The notes beneath the pieces were generated by a model. The model made no database searches and was not told where the DNA came from. It saw nothing but the letters and a program-made list of their open reading frames with translations. From assembly GCA_024742705.1 (NCBI GenBank), contig JANSXZ010000011.1:1-64000 (forward strand): a stretch of DNA of 64,000 nucleotides, written 5' to 3'. Positions 8,431 to 18,705 of the stretch are shown piece by piece. Origin of the DNA: Paracoccaceae bacterium (GTDB lineage Bacteria > Pseudomonadota > Alphaproteobacteria > Rhodobacterales > Rhodobacteraceae). Numbering within the stretch: position 1 is the first letter of the stretch; each line of letters begins with the position of its first letter. Position numbers and translations under genes: made by a program.

Positions 8431-9983
8431 TCGATGGTGCCCGGAGGTTTGCTGGTAATGTCATAGGTCACACGGTTTATGCCCGGAACCTCGTTGATGA
8501 TCCGGGTGGCGGTTTCACCGAGGAAGTCGTGACTGAACGGATAATAATCGGCTGTCATCCCGTCGACGGATGTAACCGCGCGCAACGCGCAGGCGAAATC
8601 ATAGGTCCGCCCGTCGCCCATCACCCCGACCGTGCGCACCGGCAGGATCGCCACGAAAGCCTGCCAGATCTCGTCATAAAGCCCGTGCCGCCGGATCTGA
8701 TCGATGAAGACCGCATCGGCGCGGCGCAGGATCGCCAGCTTCTCGCGGGTGATCTCTCCGGGACAACGGATCGCCAGGCCCGGTCCGGGAAACGGATGGC
8801 GGCCGATGAATGCTTCGGGCAGGCCCAGTTCGTGCCCCAGCGCGCGCACCTCGTCCTTGAACAGTTCGCGCAGCGGCTCGACCAGTTTCAGGCCCATCTT
8901 TTCGGGAAGGCCGCCCACGTTGTGGTGCGACTTGATCGTCACCGAAGGCCCACCCGAAAAGCTGACCGATTCGATCACATCGGGGTAGAGCGTGCCTTGC
9001 GCCAGAAACGCCGCCCCGCCCACCTCGCCGGCGTGTTTCTGGAACACGTCGATGAACAATCCACCGATGATCTTGCGCTTTGTTTCGGGATCGGAAACAC
9101 CGTCGAGCGCGCCCAGAAACAGTTCCTGTTCGTTGGCGTGGATCAGCGGCATGTTGTAATGGTCACGGAACATCGTGACGACCTGTTCGGCCTCGCCTTC
9201 GCGCAGAAGGCCGTGATCGACGAAAACGCAGGTCAGCTGGTCGCCGATCGCCTCGTGGATCAGCACCGCGGCCACCGACGAATCGACGCCGCCGGACAGC
9301 CCGCAGATCACCTTGGCATCGCCGACCTGCGCGCGGATCCTGGCGATCGCCTCGGCGCGATAGGCCTCCATCGTCCAATCGCCCTTGAACCCGGCCAACC
9401 TAACGAAATTCTCGTAGATCCTGGCGCCGTTGGGGGTGTGGTGCACCTCGGGGTGGAATTGCAGCCCGTAAAACCGGCGGCTGTCGTCGGCAACGATGGC
9501 ACACGGCGCGTTGGGCGAGATGCCGAAAACCTCAAAGCCCGGAGCGATTCGGCTGACGTGGTCACCGTGGCTCATCCAGACCTGTTCGCGCGTCTCGGCG
9601 AACCACCCTTCAAGAAGGTCGATGCGCTGGGATGTCGGCGTGACATAGGCGCGGCCGAATTCGGCGGTGCCGTGGCCACGCTCGACATGGCCGCCCAGCA
9701 TCTGCATCATCACCTGCTGGCCATAGCAGATCCCGAGAATCGGAACCCCCAGACCAAAGACCTCGGGCGGGGGCATTGGCGCGCCATCGGCAAAAACCGA
9801 AGCCGGGCCACCCGAAAAAATCACGGCGCGCGGCGCGAAAACCTTCAGGAACTCGGGGGTAACCGTCTGAAACGGATGGATTTCGCAATAGACGTTCAAC
9901 TCGCGCAGGCGCCGGGCGATCAATTGCGTCACCTGGCTGCCGAAGTCGATGATCAGAAGGCGGTCATGAGATGTCTGTGGCAT
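8421..9983 (-). CDS. guaA: GMP synthase (glutamine-hydrolysing)
   Basis: The 520-residue enzyme converts XMP to GMP. The N-terminal class I glutamine amidotransferase domain has the nucleophile in [10 protein letters not shown] and a HGD/H-E pair. The ATP-pyrophosphatase domain has the PP-loop [15 protein letters not shown], and the C-terminal dimerisation domain ends in [11 protein letters not shown], the standard terminus. The ATG at 9983 gives the usual MPQ...[10 protein letters not shown] start. The long in-frame extension to 10115 is not part of the protein. It is transcribed divergently from the MttB-type gene. Confidence 0.96.
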   Translation of the reverse strand: MPQTSHDRLLIIDFGSQVTQLIARRLRELNVYCEIHPFQTVTPEFLKVFAPRAVIFSGGPASVFADGAPMPPPEVFGLGVPILGICYGQQVMMQMLGGHVERGHGTAEFGRAYVTPTSQRIDLLEGWFAETREQVWMSHGDHVSRIAPGFEVFGISPNAPCAIVADDSRRFYGLQFHPEVHHTPNGARIYENFVRLAGFKGDWTMEAYRAEAIARIRAQVGDAKVICGLSGGVDSSVAAVLIHEAIGDQLTCVFVDHGLLREGEAEQVVTMFRDHYNMPLIHANEQELFLGALDGVSDPETKRKIIGGLFIDVFQKHAGEVGGAAFLAQGTLYPDVIESVSFSGGPSVTIKSHHNVGGLPEKMGLKLVEPLRELFKDEVRALGHELGLPEAFIGRHPFPGPGLAIRCPGEITREKLAILRRADAVFIDQIRRHGLYDEIWQAFVAILPVRTVGVMGDGRTYDFACALRAVTSVDGMTADYYPFSHDFLGETATRIINEVPGINRVTYDITSKPPGTIEWE

Positions 9984-10142
9984 GGTTCCGCGTACCCCTC
10001 CGCGCGCCGCGCCGCAAGATGGAAAACCGCTGCGCCGCATGTCGCTTTTTCCCCGCAATGGCCGCAATTCTCCACAGATGGCCCGCGGTGTTGGTTTATG
10101 ACAAGCCGGCGACAACGACGTTTCATGGCAAGGAAATCAGGC

Positions 10143-11693
10143 ATGGCCGGAGCAGAACCTAAACGCAGATCACGCGGTGCCGGTGGTGGCGGCGCGGCGC
10201 GGCGGGCCGAACGCACGGCCATTTCCTTTGAAACCGCCCGGTTCATCGAGCGCAACATTCCCAATTTCGAAATCCTGAACGCCGAGGCGCTGGAGATCAT
10301 CGAAACCAATGCCGAAACCGTCCTGGCCGAGATCGGGGTGAACTTCGTCAACAATCCCGCGGCGCTGGAGCGCTGGCGCGCGGCCGGGGCCGACGTGTTC
10401 GGCGAACGCGTGCGGATTCCGCGCGGCCTGGCACGGCAATTGTGCGCGACGGCGCCGTCGCGCTATGTCCAGCATGCGCGCAACCCGGCGCGCAACGTCG
10501 AAATCGGCGGCAACACCCTGGTCTGTGCACCGGTCTACGGGCCGCCCTTCGTGCGCGACATGCAGGGCGGGCGCCGCTACGCCACGATGGCCGATTTCCA
10601 GAACTTCGTGCGGCTGGGGTACATGTCGAAGTGGCTGCACCATTCCGGCGGCACCGTTTGCGAACCGACCGACGTGCCGGTCAACAAGCGCCATCTCGAC
10701 ATGCTGCACGCCCATATGACGCTGTCGGACAAGCCGTTCATGGGATCGGTGACCGAAGCCAGCCGTGCGCAGGATTCGGTTGATATGTGCGGCGTGCTGT
10801 TCGGCGAGGAGTTCGTGCAGAACAACACCGTGATGACATCGCTGATCAACATCAACTCGCCGCTCACCTTCGACGACGTGATGATGGGATCTCTTGAGGT
10901 TTACGCCGCCAACAATCAGGCGTGCATCATCTCGCCGTTCATCGTGGGCGGGGCCATGGCGCCGGTTTCGGTGGCGGGCACGCTGACGCAGGTTCTGGCC
11001 GAAGTGCTGGCCGGCATCGCGTATTCGCAGCTGGTGCGGCCCGGCGCGCCGGTGATCTTCGGCGCCTTCGTCACCTCGATTGACATGAACTCGGGTGCGC
11101 CCACCTTCGGCACGCCGGAAGCGTCGCAGATTCTTTACGGCGCGGGGCAGCTGGCCCGGCGCATGGGGTTGCCCTTCCGGTCGGGCGGAGGGCTTTGCGC
11201 CTCGAAACTGCCGGATGCTCAGGCCGCCTACGAGTCCACCCAGACGCTGAACGCGGCGCTTCTGGGCGGCGTCAACTTCATGCTGCATGCCTGCGGCTGG
11301 CTGGAAGGCGGCCTGGTGTCGTCGTTCGAGAAATTCGTGATGGACGCCGATCAACTGGGCGTGCTGCATCACCTGGCGCGCGGCGTCGCGGTGGACGAGG
11401 CGGCGCAGGCGATGGACGCAATCGCCGAGGTCGGGCCCGGGGGCCATTATCTGGGCTGCGCGCACACCCAGACGCATTTCAAGTCGGCGTTCTGGCGGTC
11501 GGGGGTGTTCGATTACAAACCCTTCGAAACCTGGGACGAAGAGGGCGCGCGCGACACCCAGACCCTTGCGAACCTGCGGGTTCAGACGATGCTGAACACC
11601 TACCAGCAGCCGCCGATGGATCCCGGCATCGCCGAAGCGCTCGGCGCCTTTGTCGCGCAGCGCAAGGGCCGCGAGGCCGACAGCTTCATGTAG
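10143..11693 (+). CDS. MttB-type (trimethylamine methyltransferase family) corrinoid methyltransferase, non-pyrrolysine
   Basis: The 516-residue product belongs to the MttB family. Members transfer a methyl group from a quaternary or tertiary amine to the Co(I) centre of a cognate corrinoid protein. The frame has no internal TAG, so it lacks the pyrrolysine of archaeal MttB and belongs with bacterial homologues such as glycine betaine methyltransferase MtgB. Recognisable segments are TLVCAPVYGPPFVRDMQGG, the HHSGGTVCEPTDVP block and GAPTFGTPEAS. AGGAA precedes the chosen ATG, and another ATG at 10125 is possible. The substrate could be glycine betaine, proline betaine or carnitine. The corrinoid protein gene lies 2.4 kb downstream on the opposite strand. 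Confidence 0.8.
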   Translation: MAGAEPKRRSRGAGGGGAARRAERTAISFETARFIERNIPNFEILNAEALEIIETNAETVLAEIGVNFVNNPAALERWRAAGADVFGERVRIPRGLARQLCATAPSRYVQHARNPARNVEIGGNTLVCAPVYGPPFVRDMQGGRRYATMADFQNFVRLGYMSKWLHHSGGTVCEPTDVPVNKRHLDMLHAHMTLSDKPFMGSVTEASRAQDSVDMCGVLFGEEFVQNNTVMTSLININSPLTFDDVMMGSLEVYAANNQACIISPFIVGGAMAPVSVAGTLTQVLAEVLAGIAYSQLVRPGAPVIFGAFVTSIDMNSGAPTFGTPEASQILYGAGQLARRMGLPFRSGGGLCASKLPDAQAAYESTQTLNAALLGGVNFMLHACGWLEGGLVSSFEKFVMDADQLGVLHHLARGVAVDEAAQAMDAIAEVGPGGHYLGCAHTQTHFKSAFWRSGVFDYKPFETWDEEGARDTQTLANLRVQTMLNTYQQPPMDPGIAEALGAFVAQRKGREADSFM

Positions 11694-11994
11694 GCTCTGG
11701 TTGCCGGTCGGCGTGGCCCGCCTTCAACAGTCGGACCTCGCCCATCATGGCAATCAGAACATCCAGATGACGCAACAGCGAATACGACGCATCGCCGGTC
11801 TGGCGACGTTCGTTCTGCTGGGCCTCGATCTCGACCAGGCGCATCAGCGCCTCGCCCGAACGCGGCAGGCGCCCGTAGCCCAGCAACCGTTGCAGGTGGC
11901 GGTCACGGCGATAGTCCTGCGCGCCGTGGCGCGCGGCGCGGATCAAGAGGCGCGGCCGGCGCAACGTTGTCATCATTGTCAGCAGATCCTGCAT
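11686..11994 (-). CDS. DUF6477 family protein
   Basis: The small, basic, 102-residue protein has RRPRLLIRAARHGAQDYRRD near its start and a C-terminal YSLLRHLDVLIAMMGEVRLL helix. I recognise this as the Rhodobacteraceae family DUF6477, of unknown function. The gene converges on the MttB-type gene with an 8-bp overlap and is divergent from the DUF6456 gene, a neighbour pairing I associate with this family. An AGGTTG/CAACCT inverted repeat (12012-12017 and 12039-12044) lies upstream of its start. Confidence 0.75.
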   Translation of the reverse strand: MQDLLTMMTTLRRPRLLIRAARHGAQDYRRDRHLQRLLGYGRLPRSGEALMRLVEIEAQQNERRQTGDASYSLLRHLDVLIAMMGEVRLLKAGHADRQPEPT

Positions 11995-12134
11995 GGAACA
12001 CTCCGTGTGTTAGGTTGAATTGACAAAAACACATTACACAACCTCTGCGGGTGTTGCGCCGGATTGACAGACTCCGTTCGCCGGATTCAAAACTGTTTAT
12101 CTTTTAGAAACAATGATGTTCCTGGCCGCCTTTG

Positions 12135-12149
12135 TTAACGAACAGGTAA
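12135..12149. promoter_or_regulatory. CtrA-like half-site pair
   Basis: TTAA (12135-12138), a 7-nt spacer and GTAA (12146-12149) differ at one base from the alphaproteobacterial CtrA consensus TTAA-N7-TTAA. The site lies 76 bp before the DUF6456 start in the divergent DUF6477/DUF6456 intergenic region. The motif is short and can occur by chance. Confidence 0.3.
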
Positions 12150-12183
12150 CTAATGCGGTTTTAGGCTGTGGTTAACTTTCGGG

Positions 12184-12208
12184 ATAACAAGGTCAGATAC
12201 CTTGTCAT
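12184..12208. promoter_or_regulatory. Near-perfect dyad before the DUF6456 gene
   Basis: ATAACAAGGT (12184-12193) and ACCTTGTCAT (12199-12208) form a palindrome with 10-bp arms, one mismatch and a 5-nt spacer. It ends 16 bp upstream of the DUF6456 start codon. It could be an operator, perhaps for the HTH protein itself, or an RNA hairpin near the ribosome site. Confidence 0.5.
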
Positions 12209-12224
12209 AAAGGGCGCAAACAAG

Positions 12225-13400
12225 ATGTTTCACAGGCCGGTCGACATACCTTCGTGGGTGCCCGAGGACGCACGCCGGTATCTGGCGCACACCGTCGCGG
12301 GACGTTCGATCCGCGATCTGGCGCGATGTGGGGGGTGCCATCCTTCCACGGTTCTGCGGCAGATCCGGCGCATGGAAACGCGCCGCGACGACGTGCTGAT
12401 CGACGGGGCGCTGCGGCTTCTGGGCAGCACCTTCTTCGACGCCGGCTGTCACGATCTGCCCGCCGCCGCCGCCCCGCCCGTCAGCAAAAAGGACAAGACA
12501 CCGATGATCGTGAATGCAGACAAGGACGTTCAGGCACCCAATCCCGCGCAACTGGCCTGCGAAGCCCGCAGGGTGTTGCGCCGGCTCAGTGAAACCGGCG
12601 CCGTGCTGGCGGTGGCGGCGGATATGGAAAAGGCGGTGGTGGTGCGCGATGGTCCGGCGGGCCAATCCACGCGCACGGCCGTCGTCGACCGGCCCATCGC
12701 CCAGGCGATGGCCTTGCAGGACTGGATCGCCCCGCCCAAGACCGGCAAGTCGCCGGGCCGTATCGTGCGCTATGCGATCACCCCGGCCGGTCGGTCGGCG
12801 CTGGGCCGTCTGCTGGCCGAAGAGGAAAACGCCGCGCGCGCCAAGTCTGAATCCGGCTTTGCCGAAGCGCAATCGCCCTTTGCCGATCAGCACCGCGTCT
12901 GGTCCGAAAAGACCGTGGCCAGCGAAGATGGTGGCCGGCCGCGCCGGATCCGCTACAATGTGGCCGAAAGCCCTCTGGCCGGGCTGGCACGGCGCCGCGA
13001 CAAGGGCGGCGCGCGGTTTCTCAGCGATGAAATGGTCGCCGCCGGCGAACGCCTGCGCGAAGATTTCGAACTGGCCCAGATGGGCCCCCGCGTGGCGCAG
13101 AACTGGGACAGGTTTCTGACCGGAGGCGGAAGCCGCGGCGCATACGACAGCGGCACCGGGCCGGCATCGGGGCCGTCGGGTGCGCGCGAAAGGGTGGCAT
13201 TGGCGCTGGCGGATCTGGGGCCGGGCCTGTCGGATGTGGTTCTGCGGTGCTGTTGCTTCCTGGAAGGTCTGGAAGCGGCCGAAAAGCGCATGGGGTGGTC
13301 GGCGCGCTCTGGCAAGATCGTGCTGCGGATCGCATTGCAGCGGCTGGCACGGCATTACGCCGAAGGGCCCGGCGCCGCGCAGGCGCGCATGATCGGCTGA
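12225..13400 (+). CDS. DUF6456 domain helix-turn-helix protein
   Basis: The 391-residue protein starts with a putative HTH (about residues 10-55: PSWVPEDARRYLAHTVAGRS, IRDLARCGGCHPSTVLRQIR). Its C-terminal region, with LADLGPGLSDVVLRCCCFLEGLE and MGWSARSGKIVLRIALQRLA, matches the alphaproteobacterial DUF6456 domain. It is probably a DNA-binding regulator, but the target is unknown. I use the ATG at 12225, since the frame open from a GTG at 12168 runs through the dyad. The gene is divergent from DUF6477, with a shared 230-bp regulatory region holding a CtrA-like site and a 10-bp-arm dyad. Confidence 0.75.
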   Translation: MFHRPVDIPSWVPEDARRYLAHTVAGRSIRDLARCGGCHPSTVLRQIRRMETRRDDVLIDGALRLLGSTFFDAGCHDLPAAAAPPVSKKDKTPMIVNADKDVQAPNPAQLACEARRVLRRLSETGAVLAVAADMEKAVVVRDGPAGQSTRTAVVDRPIAQAMALQDWIAPPKTGKSPGRIVRYAITPAGRSALGRLLAEEENAARAKSESGFAEAQSPFADQHRVWSEKTVASEDGGRPRRIRYNVAESPLAGLARRRDKGGARFLSDEMVAAGERLREDFELAQMGPRVAQNWDRFLTGGGSRGAYDSGTGPASGPSGARERVALALADLGPGLSDVVLRCCCFLEGLEAAEKRMGWSARSGKIVLRIALQRLARHYAEGPGAAQARMIG

Positions 13401-13402
13401 AC

Positions 13403-14062
13403 TCAGGCGCGCGCGCGCAGTTCGGTTTCCAGGTCGCCATACCCGGTGAGCCGCCGTTCATAAGCCAGCCCAAGACGCTCGGCGCACAACTGCGCCTTTT
13501 GCGACAGCGCCGGGTCGTCAGTCTGCGCCAGGTAGACCAGTTTGGCGTAATTGCCGAACAGCATGTCCCGCAATTGCGGGTGCCGGTCCAGGCCCATGGG
13601 CTTCCAGACGAAGGCGTCGAACTGGCGCACCAGGAAATCGGTCAGATAGAACGCATCGAATTCGGTTTCGCTGTGCGCGTCGAAGGCGGCGTTGCCCTCG
13701 AAGAAGGAATAGCAATGCGGGCCGGGCACCATGTCGACACCGATGCGCGCGCAGGCCGCCTGCAGCAGGCCGCCCGTGCCGCAATCGGCATAGACCACGA
13801 AAACCCTGTCATAGGCGTGCCGGTGCGTCTCGACGGCGGCGACCACGGCATCGGTAATCTTTTCAGGATACAGGTGCAGATTGGCGGGCAGGCATTTCAG
13901 ATCCATGTGATCCCAGCCGTTTCGCGTCTTCAGTGCCATGATCTCGCGGGCCAGCGCGCCACAGGCGATCAGCAGGATGCGCCCACGTCCGGTCGGCTCC
14001 AGCCCGGTTTCGGACAGCACCGCGTCCGAGGGCAGCTTTCCGGGTGCGGCGGGGCCGGTCAT
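13403..14062 (-). CDS. DUF1638 family protein of corrinoid methyltransferase clusters
   Basis: The 219-residue protein has ILLIACGALAREI near the N-terminus and VVYADCGTGGLL in the middle, conserved cysteine-containing motifs of DUF1638. The family recurs beside MttB-like methyltransferases and corrinoid proteins in bacteria, but its reaction is not established. Here it is 68 bp downstream of the corrinoid protein gene on the same strand and probably in the same operon. A role in corrinoid reactivation, methyl acceptance or corrinoid loading is inference. The cysteines could bind metal or cobalamin. Confidence 0.8.
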   Translation of the reverse strand: MTGPAAPGKLPSDAVLSETGLEPTGRGRILLIACGALAREIMALKTRNGWDHMDLKCLPANLHLYPEKITDAVVAAVETHRHAYDRVFVVYADCGTGGLLQAACARIGVDMVPGPHCYSFFEGNAAFDAHSETEFDAFYLTDFLVRQFDAFVWKPMGLDRHPQLRDMLFGNYAKLVYLAQTDDPALSQKAQLCAERLGLAYERRLTGYGDLETELRARA

Positions 14063-14130
14063 GGGCGAGCCTTCTCAGAGAGGGCGGGGCAGGCGCGCGG
14101 CTGCCCCGGTTTGAAACCGCAAGGGCCGGA

Positions 14131-14829
<699 letters not shown>

Positions 14830-15043
14830 GTACGTCTTCCTTGGTTGCACCTCCCGTTGGCCGGAGGGCATGTTGCGCTGTGACCCTAACTGCCGCGTCG
14901 ACGCCGGAGGGACTGCTAAAATAACGACACAGATTCTGTCGCTACCGACCGATACGACAGTTTTGCGAAGAATGGTAATGCAAGCTGCACATGGTCATCC
15001 TGAACGGATTGCAATTGTTCTTCTTTTGTTCCATTTTGGTGGC

Positions 15044-16123
15044 ATGGATCACACAACGGGAATCGATGCCGAAAGACGGCGCGCGCGCGGCGCGCTCAGC
15101 AATCGGGCCGGGCGGTATGATCTGGCGCGCGATGAGGTTTCGGACGGGTGGGACATCGCCGAAGAAAGGCCCGCCTTTCACACCCGCGTCGAGATCGAGA
15201 CGCCGCGCAGCGCGATCAGCTACAACCGCTCGCCGGACCTGCCGTTCGATCGGTCGGTGAATCCTTACCGTGGATGCGAACACGGCTGCATCTATTGCTT
15301 TGCGCGGCCCAGCCATGCCTATCTGGGGCTTTCGCCGGGGCTGGATTTCGAAACCCGTCTGATCGCGCGGCCCGCCATTTCGGCGGTTCTGGCCGGCGAA
15401 CTGGCGGCGCCGCGCTACCGGGTGGCGCCGATCGCGATCGGCACCAACACCGATCCGTACCAGCCGCTGGAACGCGAACATGGCATCAGCCGGGCCTGCC
15501 TGTCGGTGCTGGCCGAATTTCGCCATCCCGTTGCGGTGGTGACCAAGGGCGCGCTGGTCGAGCGTGATCTGGACATCCTTGCCCCGATGGCCGCCGACGG
15601 GTTGGCGCGGGTCGGCGTATCGGTGACCACGCTGGATCCTGACCTGGCCCGCCGGATGGAGCCGCGCGCGCCATCGCCGCTGCGGCGTCTGGCAACCATC
15701 CGGCGCTTGGCCAGCGCGGGCGTGCCGGTGCGGATCATGGTTTCGCCGGTGGTGCCCGGGCTGACCGATCACGAGATCGAGGCGATCCTCGCAGCCGGTG
15801 CCGAAGCGGGTGCCCAGGCGGCCAGCTGGATCATGTTGCGCCTGCCGCGCGAGGTGTCGCCACTGGTTCAGGAGTGGCTGCATCAGCATGTGCCCGGACG
15901 TGCCGAAAAGGTGATGACCCGGCTGCGCGAAATGCACGGCGGGCGCGACTACGATCCGCGCTGGGGCCACCGGATGCGAGGCGAAGGCCTGCATGCGTCG
16001 ATGATCGCCGGACGGTTCCGGCGCGCGGCGCGTCAGCTTGGGCTTGATGCGCCCCAGCCGGATCTGCGCCGCGACCTGTTCGCAGTGCCGGCCCGGCCCG
16101 GAGACCAGTTGGCGCTGTTCTGA
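15044..16123 (+). CDS. PA0069-family radical SAM protein
   Basis: The 359-residue protein has the radical SAM cluster motif CEHGCIYCFARPSHAYLG (CxxxCxxC) at about residues 82-89, preceded by SVNPYRGCEHG. Later segments (IAIGTNTDPYQPLE, VVTKGALVERD) match the PA0069 group, which is related to spore photoproduct lyase-like proteins. It binds a 4Fe-4S cluster and should generate the 5'-deoxyadenosyl radical. The substrate is not known. It sits between the corrinoid protein and homocysteine methyltransferase genes but on the opposite strand, so a shared role is not shown. Confidence 0.85.
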   Translation: MDHTTGIDAERRRARGALSNRAGRYDLARDEVSDGWDIAEERPAFHTRVEIETPRSAISYNRSPDLPFDRSVNPYRGCEHGCIYCFARPSHAYLGLSPGLDFETRLIARPAISAVLAGELAAPRYRVAPIAIGTNTDPYQPLEREHGISRACLSVLAEFRHPVAVVTKGALVERDLDILAPMAADGLARVGVSVTTLDPDLARRMEPRAPSPLRRLATIRRLASAGVPVRIMVSPVVPGLTDHEIEAILAAGAEAGAQAASWIMLRLPREVSPLVQEWLHQHVPGRAEKVMTRLREMHGGRDYDPRWGHRMRGEGLHASMIAGRFRRAARQLGLDAPQPDLRRDLFAVPARPGDQLALF

Positions 16124-16139
16124 ACGCGTGCTGGTCTGT

Positions 16140-16169
16140 GGCGCGCCCCAACCAGATGCCGGGCGCGCC
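16140..16169. terminator. GC-rich hairpin between convergent genes
   Basis: GGCGCGCCC (16140-16148) and GGGCGCGCC (16161-16169) form a perfect 9-bp stem with a 12-nt loop between the radical SAM and homocysteine methyltransferase genes, whose 3' ends face it. No T-run follows on either strand, so termination is inferred from position and stem strength only. Confidence 0.5.
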
Positions 16170-16180
16170 GCGTGCGGGGT

Positions 16181-17200
16181 TCAGCCGCGACGACGGCGGC
16201 GGTTGGTGCGAGGGGTAGGGGCGTTCGCGTCGTCGCCGGTACCGTCGCCCGCCGAGGAAAACGCTCCCAGCGCCGCGGTGATCTGATCCAGCGTGGGCCG
16301 TTCGCCGCGGGGCCGGGTGTCGAGCGCCTCGCGCATGTGGCGCAGATGCTCGGGCATCGTGCCACAGCAGCCGCCAACGATTCGCGCACCGCTGTCACGG
16401 GCCATCACCGCGTAATCCGCCATCAGTTCGGGCGTGCCGTTGTAATGGATGTGGCCGTCGTGATACTTGGGAATACCGGCGTTGCCCTTGGCGACGATGG
16501 CGCGTTCCGTACCCTGCGCGGAAAAGCCCAGAACCGTGCGCAGCAGGTCCGAGCTGCCGGTGCCGCAGTTGGCACCGAAGGCAACCGGCGGGTTTGCCAG
16601 TTCCTCGACCATCTGCGCCATGTCGGCCGATGTCACACCCATCATGGTGCGCCCGGCGGTGTCAAAGCTCATGGTGCCGACCCAGGGCAGGCCAACCAGC
16701 GAAAACGCCTCGGCGGCGGCGCGGTATTCCTCGGGGGCGCTGATGGTTTCCAGCCACAGCACATCGACACCGCCATCGCGCAGCGCCTCGGCCTGCTCGT
16801 GGAACATCTCGACGGCCAGCGCGTGGCTGAGCGTGCCGACCGGCTCCATGATCTCGCCCGTCGGGCCGACCGATCCGGCCACCACGACGGCGTGGTCCTG
16901 GCGGTCGGCAAGGTTGCGGCCGATGTCTGCGGCGGCCATGTTCAGTTCGCGCACCCGGCGCTGGCCGTCGTGCAGTTTCAGGCGCGACGCATTGCCGCCG
17001 AAGCTGTTGGTCAGGAACAGGTCGCTGCCCGCGTCGACCGCGCCGGCATAAAGCGCTGCAATGCGGTCGGGGTGGTCCACGTTCCAGAATTCGGGCGCAT
17101 CGCCGGACTGAAGCCCCATGTTGAACAGGTTGGTGCCTGTCGCGCCATCGGCGAGAATCACGTCCCGCGTGGCGAGCATCTTGGTGAAAGCGTTGGTCAT
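16181..17200 (-). CDS. Homocysteine S-methyltransferase family protein (betaine-homocysteine methyltransferase-like)
   Basis: The 339-residue protein starts with VILADGATGTNLFNMG, the family signature. It carries the zinc cysteines in GANCGTG and GGCCGTMPEH, so the methyl-transfer site is complete. Members methylate homocysteine to methionine using betaine or S-methylmethionine. The basic tail (PRTNRRRRRG) is not part of the core. With the corrinoid proteins nearby, a role in moving betaine-derived methyl groups to methionine is plausible. The true methyl donor (free betaine, or methyl-corrinoid) cannot be read from sequence. Confidence 0.85.
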   Translation of the reverse strand: MTNAFTKMLATRDVILADGATGTNLFNMGLQSGDAPEFWNVDHPDRIAALYAGAVDAGSDLFLTNSFGGNASRLKLHDGQRRVRELNMAAADIGRNLADRQDHAVVVAGSVGPTGEIMEPVGTLSHALAVEMFHEQAEALRDGGVDVLWLETISAPEEYRAAAEAFSLVGLPWVGTMSFDTAGRTMMGVTSADMAQMVEELANPPVAFGANCGTGSSDLLRTVLGFSAQGTERAIVAKGNAGIPKYHDGHIHYNGTPELMADYAVMARDSGARIVGGCCGTMPEHLRHMREALDTRPRGERPTLDQITAALGAFSSAGDGTGDDANAPTPRTNRRRRRG

Positions 17201-17337
17201 CGGGTCTCCTTGGGGCGGCGGGCGGCGCCGGATATGCGCGCGCCGCCCGCCTTGACACAGGCAATGGGGCGAAACAAACCCCTAATCCTCATAAACTTCA
17301 TGAGACGCGCGCCAGGTCGCCGCGGCGCGCGGCCGGG

Positions 17338-17655
17338 TCACTTGATTTCGGTCATGATCTGCGATTTGGCCTCGGCCATCAGTTCGGCCATCTTGGCGCG
17401 GATCGTCGCTTCGTCGGCGCGCGCTCCCAGATCGCCCGAGACCTTGCGGTAGACGTCTTCGTCACCGGCCTCCTCGAAATCCGACTTGACGACCTCGCGG
17501 GCATAGGCATGGGCGTCATCGCCGGATTTTCCCAGCAGGTCTGCGGCCCAGAGGCCCAGCAGCTTGTTGCGCCGGGCTTCGGCCTTGAACTGCATTTCGG
17601 CGTCATGGGCGAATTTGTTCTCGAAGGCGTGTTCGCGGTCGTCGAATGTGGACAT
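17338..17655 (-). CDS. DUF1476 protein, F1FO-ATP synthase zeta-type inhibitor
   Basis: The 105-residue, highly charged helical protein begins MSTFDDREHAFENKFAHDAE, the hallmark of DUF1476. It continues with KAEARRNKLLGLWAADLLG and AYAREVVKSDFEEAGDEDV. In Paracoccus the homologue is the zeta subunit, which blocks ATP hydrolysis by F1 through its N-terminus. The same inhibitory role is expected here. It is divergent from purC and lies downstream of the homocysteine methyltransferase gene on the same strand. Confidence 0.88.
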   Translation of the reverse strand: MSTFDDREHAFENKFAHDAEMQFKAEARRNKLLGLWAADLLGKSGDDAHAYAREVVKSDFEEAGDEDVYRKVSGDLGARADEATIRAKMAELMAEAKSQIMTEIK

Positions 17656-17848
17656 GGACGTGATCTCCCGGGGCTGCGTGGTCCTGCCCCTGATATGCCG
17701 CCCGCGGCGCGCATGCGCAAGAGGCCAGAGGCGCGCCAAAGCGCGCCGGGGCGCGCGGCCTTCGCTTGCGAGCCGGGGGCGGTTGCACTAAGAGATCGGC
17801 AAAGACGGCGCGATCCGGCGCGGTCTCTTCCCTCGAAAGGCGTGATGC

Positions 17849-18610
17849 ATGGCCCGTCGCAAGAAAATCTACGAAGGCAAGGCGAAGATCCTTTACGAAG
17901 GCCCAGAGCCCGGCACCCTGGTGCAGTATTTCAAGGATGACGCGACCGCGTTCAACAACGTCAAGAAGGACGTGATCGACGGCAAGGGCGTTCTGAACAA
18001 CCGTCTGTCGGAATACTTCATGACCGGCCTGAACACCGTGGGCGTGCCCACGCATTTCATCCGGCGGCTGAACATGCGCGAACAGTTGGTGCGCAGTTGC
18101 GAGATCATTCCGCTGGAAGTGATCGTGCGCAACTATGCCGCCGGCACGATGGCCAAGCGGCTGGGCATGGAAGAGGGCGTGCAATTGCCGCGGCCGATCG
18201 TGGAATATTGCCTGAAGGACGACAAGCTGGGCGATCCGCTGGTCACCGAAGAGCATATCGCCGCCTTCGGCTGGGCCAGCCAGCAGGACATGGACGACAT
18301 CCTGAGCCTGGCACTGCGGGTGAATGACTTCATGTCCGGGGTCATGTATGGGGTCGGCATCAAGCTGATCGATTTCAAGATCGAGGTGGGCCGTGTGTTC
18401 GACGGCGATTTCCAGCGGCTGGTCGTGGCCGACGAGATCAGCCCGGACAGTTGCCGGCTGTGGGACATCGAGACCGACCGCAAGCTGGACAAGGACGTGT
18501 TCCGCCGCGATCTGGGCAGCCTGACCGATGCCTACACCGAAGTGGCGCGGCGCCTGGGTGTGATGCCCAAGGGGGCCACCAGCATGGCCAAGCCGAAGCT
18601 GATCAACTGA
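17849..18610 (+). CDS. purC: Phosphoribosylaminoimidazole-succinocarboxamide synthase
   Basis: The 253-residue SAICAR synthase joins CAIR and aspartate in purine synthesis. Signature segments are [33 protein letters not shown], the [17 protein letters not shown] motif and [10 protein letters not shown] followed by [12 protein letters not shown]. Length matches the bacterial family. It is followed after 95 bp by purS and then purQ, so it heads a small purine operon. Confidence 0.97.
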   Translation: MARRKKIYEGKAKILYEGPEPGTLVQYFKDDATAFNNVKKDVIDGKGVLNNRLSEYFMTGLNTVGVPTHFIRRLNMREQLVRSCEIIPLEVIVRNYAAGTMAKRLGMEEGVQLPRPIVEYCLKDDKLGDPLVTEEHIAAFGWASQQDMDDILSLALRVNDFMSGVMYGVGIKLIDFKIEVGRVFDGDFQRLVVADEISPDSCRLWDIETDRKLDKDVFRRDLGSLTDAYTEVARRLGVMPKGATSMAKPKLIN

Positions 18611-18705
18611 AACCTTGCGCGCGCTGCGGGCGGCGCGCTGTCGAGTTTATTTTGCAAGATGAAGAAGGCCGGGCGCGGCGCCGGGCCGGCAGACGGGAGA
18701 GCGGC

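Noticed and set aside
8409..10142. Long in-frame extension upstream of the MttB-type gene
   Set aside because: It is antisense to guaA. The ribosome site and family start point to 10143.
11691..11693. TAG at the end of the MttB-type gene as possible pyrrolysine
   Set aside because: Pyrrolysine in MttB lies inside the protein. This TAG closes a full-length protein, and no pyl genes are seen.
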